Assembly (NCBI GenBank): GCA_019694215.1
Contig: JAIBCK010000023.1
Span: forward strand, 1-41,146
DNA: 41,146 bases
Direction: 5' to 3'
From: Thermoflexales bacterium
GTDB taxonomy: Bacteria > Chloroflexota > Anaerolineae > J036 > Brachytrichaceae
Each line of letters begins with the position of its first letter. Within the stretch, counting starts at the first letter, position 1. Shown one piece after another: positions 6,937-15,683 of this stretch. Made by a program: the position numbers and the translations under genes. Under the pieces are notes generated by a model. The model ran no database searches. It saw nothing but the letters and a program-made list of their open reading frames with translations, and was not told where the DNA came from.

Positions 6937-7902
6937 TCAGCCCATCCCTGCGGCCTGTGCCATCCAGAGATCCGGGTCCGGACCTGCGGCCAGCCACGCG
7001 GCCTGCTCGCGTCGCGCCGCCAGGGCGTCGGCCTCGGAGCAGCGTGTGAAGCGCAGCCTGTCGCCGGCCCAGAGCTGCCCGACCAACGGCAGATCGGCGC
7101 CGATCACGCAAGCGATGAGGGGATATCCACCAGTCGTCTGCGCATCGGCACCCAGCAGGATGGGCTGACCGTCCGGCGGGAGTTGCACGGCGCCGGCCAC
7201 GACGCCCAACGAAGGAAGATCAAGCCGGTGCGCATGCGGATGTTGCGCGGTAAGGCGCAGGCCCTGGCGATTGGCCTGCGCGCTGACGACGAGGCCGTCG
7301 CCCGTCAGCCAGTCCAGCACGCCCGGAAGGCGCTCGGCGTGCGGGCCGGGAAGCACGCGCAGGCGCGGGGCCGCGGCATAGCCCGGGCGCGACGCGGCCG
7401 GCCACGCAGCGCCCACCCATCGAATATCCTCTGCCAAATCCTCGCTTCCCGCGACGAGGTCATCCAGGGCGAGGGCGGCGCCCATGTTGCCGGCCTGATA
7501 CACGCTGCGCGAGCCCAGCCACTGCGGCGCCGCGACACCACCCGGCAGCGCCAGATACGCCCGGGCCCCGAGGCCAGCGCGGCGTGCCCCAAACCGGAGG
7601 CGCGTCCCGGCCCGTGCCCAGGTCACCCGCCAGGTGTCGAGGCTGTGCCCCGCCAGCGTCATCGCGAGGTCCGCGCCGCACACCGCAAAACGCCCACCCT
7701 GTTCAACCAGAAATTCAGCGCCGCCCGCGAGCATCTCGACGCACGCCGCATCGCGCGGGTTGCCCAGCAGCGCGTTGGCGGCCGCGCAGGCGAAGGCATC
7801 CATCGCCCCGCCGCGTGGCACCCCCAGCGCGGCAAAGCCCGGCCGCCCGCCGTCCATCACCAGCGCGAGGCCACCCGGGTCGAGCACACGCAAGCGCGTC
7901 AT
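6937..7902 (-). CDS. pxpC: 5-oxoprolinase subunit C (PxpC, biotin-dependent carboxylase-like)
   Basis: The 321-residue product belongs to the KipA/PxpC family (carboxyltransferase domain, subdomain A and B), which with PxpA and PxpB opens 5-oxoproline to glutamate using ATP. The opening LRVLDPGGLALVMDGGRPGF and GVPRGGAMDAFACAAANALL are typical. So are the late QTTGGYPLIACVIGADLP and the closing strand DRLRFTR. The start at ATG 7902 overlaps the pxpB stop in an ATGA, so translation is coupled. It is the last gene of a minus-strand operon starting at thrC. The third subunit gene, pxpA, is not in this window. Confidence 0.92.
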   Translation of the reverse strand: MTRLRVLDPGGLALVMDGGRPGFAALGVPRGGAMDAFACAAANALLGNPRDAACVEMLAGGAEFLVEQGGRFAVCGADLAMTLAGHSLDTWRVTWARAGTRLRFGARRAGLGARAYLALPGGVAAPQWLGSRSVYQAGNMGAALALDDLVAGSEDLAEDIRWVGAAWPAASRPGYAAAPRLRVLPGPHAERLPGVLDWLTGDGLVVSAQANRQGLRLTAQHPHAHRLDLPSLGVVAGAVQLPPDGQPILLGADAQTTGGYPLIACVIGADLPLVGQLWAGDRLRFTRCSEADALAARREQAAWLAAGPDPDLWMAQAAGMG

Positions 7903-8567
7903 TGTGGGATGAAGCGCACCCGGTCGCCGGCGCGCAGCAGGGCGGGAGGATCCCGTTGCGGATCGAACAGGATGGCGTCGGTTCTGCCGACGAGGTGCCA
8001 CCCACCGGGCAGGCGGGCGGGATAGATGCCGGCCATCCCCGCGGCGATGGCCACCGATCCCAGCGGCACGGCCAGGCGCGGCGTGCTGCGCCGGGGCAGA
8101 CGCAGGCTCTCCGGCAGCGGCCCGAGATATGGGAAGCCCGGCGCGAAGCCGATCATCAGCACCGGCCACTCCGACCCGCACAACTGACGAACCACTTCCT
8201 CGGGCGGGAGGCCGAGTGCGCCGGCGACGTCCGGCAGGTCCGGGCCATCGGCCCCACCGAAGCGCACGGGCAGCGCGGCGACGCGGCCGGCCACGTCGGT
8301 GACGGGGAGGGCGGTGGCTTGCCGCAACAGGGCCTCGACCTTGGCGCGTGGGAGGCGCAGCGGGTCAAAGGCGATGAGCACGCTGTCCAGCGCCGGGACA
8401 ATCGATTCGATCCCATCCTCGCACCGGGCTTCACCCGCACAACGCTCAAAATAATGCGCCAGCGCGAGGGCGGCCGCATTGCGGGCGCGCGCGTCGAGGT
8501 CGGGCGCGGCCTCGAGGGTGGCCAGCATGGCGGCCTCGCCGAGCGGGTCCAGGCGCCACGCGGTCAT
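7899..8567 (-). CDS. pxpB: 5-oxoprolinase subunit B (PxpB/KipI)
   Basis: This 222-residue protein belongs to the carboxyltransferase subdomain C/D family, which includes KipI, the kinase inhibitor of Bacillus sporulation. The diagnostic block MIGFAPGFPYLGPLPESL is present, followed by PRLAVPLGSVAIAAGMAGIY and GGWHLVGRT. It acts with PxpC (overlapping gene, ATGA) and PxpA in 5-oxoproline hydrolysis, which recycles cyclised glutamate. It starts 3 bp after the thrB stop, so it is part of the thr operon. Confidence 0.92.
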   Translation of the reverse strand: MTAWRLDPLGEAAMLATLEAAPDLDARARNAAALALAHYFERCAGEARCEDGIESIVPALDSVLIAFDPLRLPRAKVEALLRQATALPVTDVAGRVAALPVRFGGADGPDLPDVAGALGLPPEEVVRQLCGSEWPVLMIGFAPGFPYLGPLPESLRLPRRSTPRLAVPLGSVAIAAGMAGIYPARLPGGWHLVGRTDAILFDPQRDPPALLRAGDRVRFIPQ

Positions 8568-8570
8568 GCC

Positions 8571-9521
8571 CTAACGCAGCGCGACCGTCGCCCCGACCGC
8601 GCTGACATCCAGCGACCAGGCCCGCGCGCGCAACCCGGCCGCGGCGAAGGCCTCCACCATGGCCTGCCCGATGCGCTCGTGCCGGGCGCGCGCGACGGCG
8701 AGCAGTCCGGGTCCGGCCCCGCTCAGGGCCACCGCGATGGCCCCCGCGTCCAACGCAGCCTGCCGAGCCGCGGGCGCGCCCGGGATGCGCGGCAGGCGAT
8801 ACGGCTCGTGGATGCGATCGCCCATCGCCCGCGCCAACAGGGAATCGTCGTAGTTGCGCAGCGCCTCGATCACCAGCATCGCGCGTCCGATGTTGTAGAT
8901 CGCGTCGGCGCGCGAGTAGGTCGCCGGCAGGGCGGCGCGCGCCTCACTGGTCGAGAACTTGAAGTCGGGCACGCACACGGCGACGCGCATGGCGGCAATC
9001 GGCAGCCGGTCGGTCAACACGTCTCCATTCTCATGGGTGACGACGATCAGGCCGCCCAGCAGCGCCGGCGCGACGTTGTCGCCATGTCCCTCCAGCGCCA
9101 CGGCCTGACTGAGAATGAGATTCTGACGTTGGGCATCCAGCGCGAAGCCCGGGCCGGCCGCGGCGGCATGCGCAAGCAGCAGCCCGCCCAGGATGGCCGT
9201 CGAGCTCGAGCCCAGGCCGCTCCCGCACGGCACGGCATTGGTGCAGGTGAGGCGGTAGCCGCGCCCGCGGCCCGGCAGCAGGTCGTGTCGCCCGAGACGT
9301 CGCCACTCATCGAGCAGGGTCTCGGCGACGATGTTGCTGCCGTCGGTCGGGATGCTGTCCGCGCCCTCGCCGGTGACGGCGACCTGGAGATTGTCTGTCT
9401 CTGCTGCGTTGTGCAGGCTGAAGGTGTTCCACAGGTCCAGCGCCACGCCCATGCAATCGAAGCCCGGGCCAAGGTTTGCGGAGGTGGCCGGGACGCGGGC
9501 GATGATCTCGTGCGGGAGCAT
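8571..9521 (-). CDS. thrB: Homoserine kinase
   Basis: This 316-residue GHMP-family kinase phosphorylates L-homoserine with ATP, the step before threonine synthase. The N-terminal RVPATSANLGPGFDCMGVAL and the ATP-binding GSGLGSSSTAILGG motif are both intact. Late blocks AIAVALSGAGPGLLAVA complete the GHMP pattern. The length is normal. It begins 3 bp after the thrC stop and ends 3 bp before pxpB, so the four genes form one transcript. Confidence 0.96.
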   Translation of the reverse strand: MLPHEIIARVPATSANLGPGFDCMGVALDLWNTFSLHNAAETDNLQVAVTGEGADSIPTDGSNIVAETLLDEWRRLGRHDLLPGRGRGYRLTCTNAVPCGSGLGSSSTAILGGLLLAHAAAAGPGFALDAQRQNLILSQAVALEGHGDNVAPALLGGLIVVTHENGDVLTDRLPIAAMRVAVCVPDFKFSTSEARAALPATYSRADAIYNIGRAMLVIEALRNYDDSLLARAMGDRIHEPYRLPRIPGAPAARQAALDAGAIAVALSGAGPGLLAVARARHERIGQAMVEAFAAAGLRARAWSLDVSAVGATVALR

Positions 9522-9524
9522 GCG

Positions 9525-10619
9525 TCAGCCCAGGGCGAGGTGGCCGAGCAGCGCGTCGATGCGCGGCGCGATGGTGATGGGTGGCTGCGTGCCGCGGATG
9601 GCGGTGTCGGGGTCCTTCAACCCGTGGCCCGTCAGCACCGCGACCACGCGCTGGCCATCGAGATTGAGCCAGCCCTCGCGGTGTCCCTTGGCGATCCCGG
9701 CCAGCCCGGCCGCGGAAGCGGGCTCGCAGAACACGCCTTCCAGTTTGGCCACCTGCCGATACGCCGCGACGATCTCATCATCGGTCACGGCGCAGATCTC
9801 GCCGTCCGACTCGTCGAGCGCCAGCAGCGCCTCGTTCCAGCGGGCCGGGTTGCCGATGCGAATGGCCGTCGCCAGCGTCTCGGGCTTCTCGACGACGTGC
9901 CCGAGCACGATCGGCGCGCTGCCGGCCGCTTGCGCACCCAGCACGCGCGGGCGCTGTCCGATCACGCCGTCGTTGAAATACTCGGTGAAGCCGAGCCAGT
10001 AGGCGGTGATGTTGCCGGCGTTCCCGACCGGCAGCGCCAGCCACTCCGGCGCAAAGCCCAGCGCGTCGACGATCTCGAAGGCCGCCGTCTTCTGGCCCTG
10101 CAGACGGGCGGGGTTGATCGAATTGACCAGCGCGATCGGCGCACGCTCGGCAGCCTCGCGCACCATGCGCAGCCCGTCATCAAAGTTGCCGTCGATGGCG
10201 ATGACCTGCGCGCCATAGCTCAACGCCCCGGCCAGCTTGCCGGCGGCGATCTTGCCATCCGGCACCAGCACAACGCACGGGATTCCGGCGCGGGCGGCAT
10301 AGGCGGCGGCCGAGGCGGCGGTGTTGCCGGTGCTGGCGCAGATCACTGCGCGCGCGCCGTCGGCCACGGCCTGGGTGATCGCGGCGGTCATGCCGCGGTC
10401 CTTGAATGAGCCGGTCGGATTGGCCGCCTCGTATTTCAGCCACAGCTCGAAGTTGGCGCGGCCCTGGCCGAGCACCCTGGCGAGCGAGGGCGCGGGCACG
10501 AGCGGGGTGTTCCCTTCGAGCAGGGTGACGGGCGGGATGGCGCGCGTGATCGCGACGCGCTCACGGTAGTGGGCGATGACGCCGGGCCAGGCGGTGCCGG
10601 CGGGGGGGGTAGCGGGCAT
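9525..10619 (-). CDS. thrC: Threonine synthase
   Basis: The 364-residue PLP enzyme converts O-phosphohomoserine to L-threonine. The PLP lysine motif [10 protein letters not shown] places K73 as the Schiff-base residue. The phosphate-binding [17 protein letters not shown] and the [13 protein letters not shown] segment match the short, bacterial type of threonine synthase. The N-terminal extension is short, as is usual for that type. The ATG at 10619 has a TAGAAT -10 box 7 nt upstream, itself only a few bases after the exoIII stop. It heads the operon thrC-thrB-pxpB-pxpC. Confidence 0.96.
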   Translation of the reverse strand: MPATPPAGTAWPGVIAHYRERVAITRAIPPVTLLEGNTPLVPAPSLARVLGQGRANFELWLKYEAANPTGSFKDRGMTAAITQAVADGARAVICASTGNTAASAAAYAARAGIPCVVLVPDGKIAAGKLAGALSYGAQVIAIDGNFDDGLRMVREAAERAPIALVNSINPARLQGQKTAAFEIVDALGFAPEWLALPVGNAGNITAYWLGFTEYFNDGVIGQRPRVLGAQAAGSAPIVLGHVVEKPETLATAIRIGNPARWNEALLALDESDGEICAVTDDEIVAAYRQVAKLEGVFCEPASAAGLAGIAKGHREGWLNLDGQRVVAVLTGHGLKDPDTAIRGTQPPITIAPRIDALLGHLALG

Positions 10620-10626
10620 GCGCGAA

Positions 10627-10632
10627 ATTCTA
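10627..10632 (-). promoter_or_regulatory. -10 box of a likely leaderless promoter (thrC operon)
   Basis: On the minus strand TAGAAT ends 7 nt before the thrC ATG, in the 14-bp gap after exoIII. Confidence 0.5.
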
Positions 10633-10633
10633 C

Positions 10634-11407
10634 TCAGGCGCGCAACGTCAAACTCACCGGGCAGTGGTCGGAGCCCACCACATCGTCGTGAATCTCGGCG
10701 TCGAGAATCGAATCACGCAGGTCGGGCGTGACGAAGAAATAGTCCAGGCGCCAGCCGATGCCCTTGGCCCGGGCACCGGTGCGCTGATCCCACCACGAGT
10801 ACTTCACGGCATCCGGCTTGAGATGGCGGAAGGTGTCGATCAGGCCGGCGCTGAAGAACTCGCCCATCCCGGCGCGTTCCTCCGGGAGGAAGCCCGAGGT
10901 CTTGGCGTTCTCCTTCGGGCGCGCCAGGTCGATCTCGGCGAAGGCGGTGTTCACATCGCCGCACACGATGACCGCGCGGCCCTGCGCGCGGAAGCCCGCC
11001 ACGCGTTCGAGGAAGCGTTTGTAGAAGGCCAGCTTGTGCTGCACCCACTCCGGCCCGCGCCCGCCATTGGGGAAGTAGATGTTGAAGAAGACGAAGCGAT
11101 CAAACTCGGTGATCAGGGTGCGGCCCTCGTGGTCAAAGCGCGCGTCGTCCAGCCCCACCTCCGTGTGGCGCACCGGCAGGCGCGAGAAGGTGGCCACGCC
11201 GCTGTAGCCCTTTTTCTCCGCGCTGGCAAACGCACTGGCATAACCTGCGGGCGTGCGCAGTGCCGCGGAGAGCTGCTCGGGGTGGGCCTTCGTCTCCTGA
11301 ACGGCGATGACATCGGCGTTGCTGGCCGCCAGCCAGTCGAGGAAGCCCTTCTTCTCCGCCGCGCGGATGCCGTTGACGTTCCAGGAGATCAGTTTCAGGG
11401 TGGACAT
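10634..11407 (-). CDS. xth: Exodeoxyribonuclease III / AP endonuclease
   Basis: This 257-residue protein is an ExoIII-type AP endonuclease that cleaves DNA at abasic sites in base excision repair. Active-site blocks are clear: [11 protein letters not shown] (N10, N12), VQETKAH (E38), [16 protein letters not shown] (Asp/Asn pair), RLDYFFVT and GSDHCPVSL with the catalytic His. The length is typical of the short bacterial enzymes. It diverges from the alkA-like glycosylase across a 53-bp region in which each gene has a GATAAT box 8 nt before its ATG. A glycosylase would produce the abasic sites that this enzyme cuts. Confidence 0.96.
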   Translation of the reverse strand: MSTLKLISWNVNGIRAAEKKGFLDWLAASNADVIAVQETKAHPEQLSAALRTPAGYASAFASAEKKGYSGVATFSRLPVRHTEVGLDDARFDHEGRTLITEFDRFVFFNIYFPNGGRGPEWVQHKLAFYKRFLERVAGFRAQGRAVIVCGDVNTAFAEIDLARPKENAKTSGFLPEERAGMGEFFSAGLIDTFRHLKPDAVKYSWWDQRTGARAKGIGWRLDYFFVTPDLRDSILDAEIHDDVVGSDHCPVSLTLRA

Positions 11408-11415
11408 GGGGCTCG

Positions 11416-11421
11416 ATTATC
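11416..11421 (-). promoter_or_regulatory. -10 box of a likely leaderless promoter (xth)
   Basis: GATAAT on the minus strand ends 8 nt before the ATG at 11407 and mirrors the box of the divergent gene. Confidence 0.5.
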
Positions 11422-11446
11422 GGGCCGTCGCGCCACCGCTGTCCAC

Positions 11447-11452
11447 GATAAT
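11447..11452 (+). promoter_or_regulatory. -10 box of a likely leaderless promoter (alkA-like gene)
   Basis: GATAAT ends 8 nt before the ATG at 11461, the same hexamer and gap as for the divergent xth gene. Confidence 0.5.
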
Positions 11453-11460
11453 CCGCCGTC

Positions 11461-12099
11461 ATGTCCACCGCCTCCCTGACCGCGGCCGGGCTCGCCCGGG
11501 CCGCCCGCGTGCTGTGCCGGCGCGACCCCGATCTGGCCAGGGTGGTTGCCGCGCATGGGCTTCCACCGTTGTGGGATCGCCCGACCGGCTTCGCCACGCT
11601 CACCCTGATCATCCTCGAACAGCAGGTCTCGCTCGCCAGCGCAAGGGCCACCTACGAGCGCCTGCGCGAGGCCAGCGGCGGCGCGGTCACCCCCGCGGCT
11701 TTCCTGGGCTTCGCGGACGCGGAGCTGCGCGCCTTCGGATTCAGCCGGCAGAAAACCGGTTACGTGCGCGGCATGGCCGAGCACATCCTGACGGGCCGCT
11801 TTGACCCCGACGCGCTGGCGGCGCTTCCGGATGCCGAGGTGCGCGTCCGGCTCGTCGCGCTGAAGGGAATCGGCACCTGGACGGCGGACATCTACCTGCT
11901 CATGGCGCTGGGCCGGCCCGACATCTGGCCGCGCGGCGACCTTGCGCTGATCAAGGCCGCCCACGCTGTGAAGGGACATCCGCTCAAGGCCGGGCCGGAG
12001 GCCTGGGAGGCCCTGGCCGAACCGTGGCGTCCCTATCGCGCCGTTGCCGCGCGGCTGCTCTGGCAGTACTATCTCGCTCAACGTCGGCCGGGCGCGTGA
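11461..12099 (+). CDS. DNA-3-methyladenine glycosylase II (AlkA-like)
   Basis: The 212-residue protein is an HhH-GPD glycosylase that removes alkylated bases from DNA. The helix-hairpin-helix LKGIGTWTADIYLL (residues 134-147) is followed by the catalytic aspartate in WPRGDLAL (D160). The upstream IILEQQVSLASARATYERL helix is typical of AlkA. It lacks the N-terminal domain of E. coli AlkA, so it is the short form common in many bacteria. Its divergent neighbour is an AP endonuclease. A MOSC gene follows after 27 bp. Confidence 0.92.
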   Translation: MSTASLTAAGLARAARVLCRRDPDLARVVAAHGLPPLWDRPTGFATLTLIILEQQVSLASARATYERLREASGGAVTPAAFLGFADAELRAFGFSRQKTGYVRGMAEHILTGRFDPDALAALPDAEVRVRLVALKGIGTWTADIYLLMALGRPDIWPRGDLALIKAAHAVKGHPLKAGPEAWEALAEPWRPYRAVAARLLWQYYLAQRRPGA

Positions 12100-12126
12100 C
12101 GCCTGGCCGGCCCAAACAGGAAAACC

Positions 12127-12930
12127 ATGCATCTCTCCGCCCTCTTTCGCTATCCCATCAAGTCCTGCCGCGGCATCGCGCTGAACGAAGCCCAGGTCGG
12201 CCGGCGCGGCATCGCGCAGGACCGCGCCTACCTGGTCGTGGATGAGCACGACACGTTTGTCACCCAGCGCGACCATCCGCGCATGGCCCTGATCGATGTG
12301 GCCGTGACCGCTGACGCGCTGGTCGTCTCGGCCCCGGGGCAGCACCGCCTGACGCTGCCCGCGCGACGCGACGGTGAAGCCCGCCGGGTGACGATCTGGG
12401 GCGATCAGGTCAAGGCCCTGGACCAGGGCCCGGAGGCGGCAGCCTGGTTCAGCGCGGTGATGGGCTTCCCGGCCTGGTTGGTGGGCATCGCCGATGACGC
12501 GCAGCGCCGGCTGGATCCGCGCTTTGCCGTCAGCGCCGACGATGAGACGGCGTTTGCAGATGGCTATCCTGCGTTGGTCGTCACCGCCTCGGCGCTCGAC
12601 GCGCTCAACGACCGCCTGATCGCCGCAGGCAGTGAGGGGGTGAAGATGAACCGTTTCCGCCCGAACCTCGTCATCTCCGGCGCGCCGCCCTTTGCCGAGG
12701 ACGGCTGGAAGCGGCTGCGGGTGGGGGAGATGGTCTTCCGCCTCGTCAAGCCATGCGCGCGCTGCGTGATGACGACCAACGACCAGGACACGGCCGAGCG
12801 CGGCGTCGAGCCACTGCGCACGTTGGCGACCTTTCGGACGATCAACCAGAAGGTGATCTTCGGCCAAAACGCCATCCCGGAGGCGCCGGGCATGCTGCGC
12901 GTGGGGGACCCGGTCGAAGTGCTGGCCTGA
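12127..12930 (+). CDS. MOSC-domain molybdenum-cofactor protein (YcbX-like)
   Basis: This 267-residue protein has an N-terminal MOSC beta-barrel domain (LSALFRYPIKSCRGIALNEA and GRRGIAQDRAYLVVD). A C-terminal MOSC domain with NRFRPNLVISG and the cysteine motif KPCARCVMTTND follows. Such proteins carry the sulfurated molybdenum cofactor and, in E. coli YcbX and mARC, reduce N-hydroxylated compounds with partner reductases. Here the iron-sulfur ferredoxin domain of longer YcbX proteins is absent, so it would need a separate electron donor. The start has an AGGA ribosome-binding site and the gene is probably co-transcribed with the alkA-like gene. Confidence 0.92.
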   Translation: MHLSALFRYPIKSCRGIALNEAQVGRRGIAQDRAYLVVDEHDTFVTQRDHPRMALIDVAVTADALVVSAPGQHRLTLPARRDGEARRVTIWGDQVKALDQGPEAAAWFSAVMGFPAWLVGIADDAQRRLDPRFAVSADDETAFADGYPALVVTASALDALNDRLIAAGSEGVKMNRFRPNLVISGAPPFAEDGWKRLRVGEMVFRLVKPCARCVMTTNDQDTAERGVEPLRTLATFRTINQKVIFGQNAIPEAPGMLRVGDPVEVLA

Positions 12931-12939
12931 TCTGCGCGC

Positions 12940-13680
12940 TCAAACGCGGTCGAGAAACGCGTTCGCCATCTCGACGAAGCGCGGGGTGTTGTGGCGGTGC
13001 AGACCGTGCCCGGTGCCGGGGAAGACGGCCAGACGCGCGTTGGGCAGCCACTGATACAGCCGCACGCTTTCCTCGATCGGCACGATCGGGTCGCGGTCGC
13101 CCGCCATCACCAGGGCGGGCATGCGCAACGCTGCCAGTTCCTGTTGCGAGAAGTCGGGTCGCACGGCGTCCTCGGCCGCCCAGGCGCGCAGCATGTGCTC
13201 GGGCGCGTCGCGGTGCACCTTGAGCAGGAACTGCCACCACACACCCTCTTCGCGGCGCTGACGCTCCGGATCCCAGAAATTCGTCGCCGCGCGGACGACG
13301 TCGCGGGTGACGTTGTTGCTGATCACGATCAGCGCCCGCACCCGTTCGGGGTGGCGCAGGGCCAGGTGCAGCGCGATGGCCGCCCCGGCGGAGAACCCGC
13401 ACACATCGGCGCGCGCTTCGCCCAACGTATCAAGCAGGGCTGCAATGTCATCGGCCATCTGGCGGCCATCGAAGACACCGGCCGGGTTGTCGCTCTGCCC
13501 GTGCCCGCGCAGGTCGACGCCGATGACCGGCCGGCGCTCGGCGAGCGCCGGCAGCGGCTTCTTCCAGCACGCCTCGAAGGTCTCCATCGCGCCGTGCAGC
13601 AGGACGAGCGGCGTCCCGCCTGATCCCGCACCGTGGCGCTCAAAGCGAAGCGTGACGTCCGGCAGCGCAGCGAAAGGCAT
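12940..13680 (-). CDS. Alpha/beta-fold hydrolase
   Basis: This 246-residue protein shows the alpha/beta hydrolase fold with the nucleophile elbow GFSAG (S97), an oxyanion loop LLHGAME, the acid in MAGDRDPIVP and the catalytic His in GTGHGLH (near residue 225). There is no signal peptide. The substrate cannot be deduced; family members act on esters, lactones and related bonds. It begins 6 bp after the preceding gene, as the last member of a minus-strand set with a ResB-like and an unknown gene. Confidence 0.9.
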   Translation of the reverse strand: MPFAALPDVTLRFERHGAGSGGTPLVLLHGAMETFEACWKKPLPALAERRPVIGVDLRGHGQSDNPAGVFDGRQMADDIAALLDTLGEARADVCGFSAGAAIALHLALRHPERVRALIVISNNVTRDVVRAATNFWDPERQRREEGVWWQFLLKVHRDAPEHMLRAWAAEDAVRPDFSQQELAALRMPALVMAGDRDPIVPIEESVRLYQWLPNARLAVFPGTGHGLHRHNTPRFVEMANAFLDRV

Positions 13681-13686
13681 GCCTCG

Positions 13687-14256
13687 TCAGGAGATCCCGC
13701 CAAAGAGAAACCAGAAGCGCTCCGGCGGGGTTGCGGCGCCCGCGACTTCGGGCTCGAGCAGGAAGGGGCCGGGCATAAGGCGCCCGCGCACGCCGATATC
13801 CCACGCGCACAACCGTGAAAGCTGATCCGCCGGCTGCGTCACGGCGGACGCCAACAGCTCGGCCTTGAGGCGCAGATGGACCTGGGCGAGATAGCCCCGT
13901 TGTGCAGGCGAGCCATCCGGCCCCGCGCCGCGTTGAGGGGGCAGATCTTCAAGCCACATGGCCATCGAGTCCAGGCGGCTCTTGAATTCGCGGCGGGCCT
14001 TGGCCTCGACAAGGGCGGGCACCCGCGCGCGCACGGCGGCGACGGCGGCCCTGGCCCGCTGCACGGCGTTGAGCGCTGCACTGCCCGTCGCCGCGCTCAG
14101 CCGCCACTCGGTCTCCAGCCAGGCGCCCAGCGTCAGGTCGGGCATGCGCAGGCCGTTCACGCCGCCCACGGGATAGAACAGCACCTCGGCGTGCGCGTAT
14201 TCGTCAAACTGCTCGGCGACCACGCCGGCAAAGGTGATGTCGATGTCCCAGTTCAT
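13687..14256 (-). CDS. Conserved-looking protein of unknown function
   Basis: I do not recognise a family. The 189-residue product begins MNWDIDITFAGVVAEQFDEY, has a mid-region of helices rich in Ala and Arg, and ends LEPEVAGAATPPERFWFLFG. There is no signal peptide or membrane segment. ATG 14256 is chosen because it overlaps the ResB stop in an ATGA, which couples translation. The open frame further upstream runs across the ResB gene and is implausible. Its position directly after a ResB-like gene suggests a role near the cytochrome maturation or envelope machinery, but this is only context. Confidence 0.7.
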   Translation of the reverse strand: MNWDIDITFAGVVAEQFDEYAHAEVLFYPVGGVNGLRMPDLTLGAWLETEWRLSAATGSAALNAVQRARAAVAAVRARVPALVEAKARREFKSRLDSMAMWLEDLPPQRGAGPDGSPAQRGYLAQVHLRLKAELLASAVTQPADQLSRLCAWDIGVRGRLMPGPFLLEPEVAGAATPPERFWFLFGGIS

Positions 14257-15569
14257 GCTGCACCATCCTCCGCGCGCAGGCGCGCGACGTCGCCGCGAAC
14301 CCCGCGGCCACTGGCATACACCTCGGTCCAGGTCGGACCCCGCCGCAGCACCACCCGGCGGCGCGGCCAGAGCAGGACGCCCAGGGCGCCCAGCCCGGCC
14401 AACCCCAGCCCGGCCAGCAGGATCAGCGACCCTGGCGCATAACGAACGTTGATTATGGCCCCCGGAAGGGGGTCGATACGGATCGTGACACCGGCCGCGA
14501 TCAGCTCGGAGGCCAACGTCCACTCACCCAGCGATGCACCATCCGGCAGCCGCAGCGCGCGGAGGGTGCGCGACGAGGGCTCGCCCGCGGGCGGCGGGAT
14601 GAGCACGACCATGCGGGCGCGTTCGATCAGGACCGCCTGTTCGGGATCGCCCGGGCGGTCGGTCAGGATCACCGCGGTTTCGGCCGGGGCAAAGCTGGAG
14701 ACCGTGAGCGTGAGCGGCGCGCCGGCTGCGTCGTGGGCGGTGAGGCGGTAGCGGTTGGTGTGCTGGGTGACGTTCACCGTCAGGGCGTTGGCCGACACGG
14801 CCGGGCGCTCACCTTCCCCGCTCACCGTCTGGTCGCCAAGCCGCAGCACGAGGGGGCCGGATTGTCCAACGCTTATAAGCTTTATGCTGCCGACCGGGCT
14901 GGAGGCGGGCAGCTTGAGCTCACCGCCCAGATCGATCTGCCGGTCGAGCAACTCCCAGCCGCGGGTGGCGTTCAGGCTGGCCCCAAGCGCGATTAGCACC
15001 AGGCCGAGGTGCAGGGCGATGCTGAGCAGCGCGCTGAGCGCGCCGCGGTCGGCGGCAAGGACTTCCGGATCGCCTGGCGCGCGCGCGCCAGTGCGATAGC
15101 GCAGCGCCCGCAGCCGTGCGCCGAGCGCGTCGAGCCCGGGGCCGTGCTCGGTCACACGCAGGCGCGTCTCGTCTTCCAACGTGGGGCGAGGTGGACGCAG
15201 TCGGGTCAATCGGTCGATCAGGCGGATCAGGGCGAGACCGCCCATCACGGCCATGACCAGGCGGAACCAGGCCACCCGCATGACATTGAAAAGCCCGAGA
15301 TCCGATAGCACCCCGTAGGCGCCGCCCGACACATCCTGGGCGCGGGTCTGCCACTGGCTGAAGGCGAGCGCGTTCTGCTGCCCGTCGCTGGGCATCTGCG
15401 GCAGTACGGAGGCTGCCAGCAGGCCGCCGCCGACGACGGCGACTGCCATGAGGAGCAGACCGTCCGCCGTGATGATGCGCCAAAGCTGCCGCCACCGATC
15501 ATGTTGTTCGAGGGCGTCCGGCACCTGCGGGGTGCGCGGCAAGGGGGTCGCGGGGGAAGCGGGCTGCAT
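14253..15569 (-). CDS. ResB-like cytochrome c biogenesis membrane protein
   Basis: The 438-residue protein has the ResB layout. Two early membrane segments (GLLLMAVAVVGGGLLAASVLP near residues 35-55, and VMAVMGGLALIRLIDRL) are followed by a third near LSIALHLGLVLIALGASLN. A large extracytoplasmic beta-rich domain comes next, with a last helix LILLAGLGLAGLGALGVLLW before a basic tail. ResB works with ResC/CcsA to deliver haem to apocytochrome c outside the membrane; no ResC gene is in this window. ATG 15569 is preferred over TTG 15599, which is only 3 nt from the TATAAT box. The fold call is good, the function inferred. Confidence 0.78.
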   Translation of the reverse strand: MQPASPATPLPRTPQVPDALEQHDRWRQLWRIITADGLLLMAVAVVGGGLLAASVLPQMPSDGQQNALAFSQWQTRAQDVSGGAYGVLSDLGLFNVMRVAWFRLVMAVMGGLALIRLIDRLTRLRPPRPTLEDETRLRVTEHGPGLDALGARLRALRYRTGARAPGDPEVLAADRGALSALLSIALHLGLVLIALGASLNATRGWELLDRQIDLGGELKLPASSPVGSIKLISVGQSGPLVLRLGDQTVSGEGERPAVSANALTVNVTQHTNRYRLTAHDAAGAPLTLTVSSFAPAETAVILTDRPGDPEQAVLIERARMVVLIPPPAGEPSSRTLRALRLPDGASLGEWTLASELIAAGVTIRIDPLPGAIINVRYAPGSLILLAGLGLAGLGALGVLLWPRRRVVLRRGPTWTEVYASGRGVRGDVARLRAEDGAA

Positions 15570-15601
15570 TCCGGAGTGTCGCGCATCGCGCCGACGCAAA
15601 C

Positions 15602-15607
15602 ATTATA
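15602..15607 (-). promoter_or_regulatory. -10 box for the ResB operon
   Basis: A perfect TATAAT on the minus strand lies 32 nt before ATG 15569, so this operon has a short leader. Confidence 0.5.
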
Positions 15608-15683
15608 GGGCGCGAAGGAGGGCGGTGCACCTGTGCGGGGCCGTGAAAAGGCATGGAGAATAGCCTTCGTCACGGAGACAGCC

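Noticed and set aside
6926-6940. Hairpin CTGAG-GCGCG-CTCAG spanning the convergent stops of the PPOX and pxpC genes
   Set aside because: Only 5 bp with no T-tract on either strand; too weak to call as a terminator.
7584-10409. A 941-codon open frame on the plus strand
   Set aside because: It is antisense to pxpC, pxpB, thrB and thrC, which have intact family motifs. Its product is rich in Arg, Gln, Gly and Ala, as is typical of a high-GC shadow frame.
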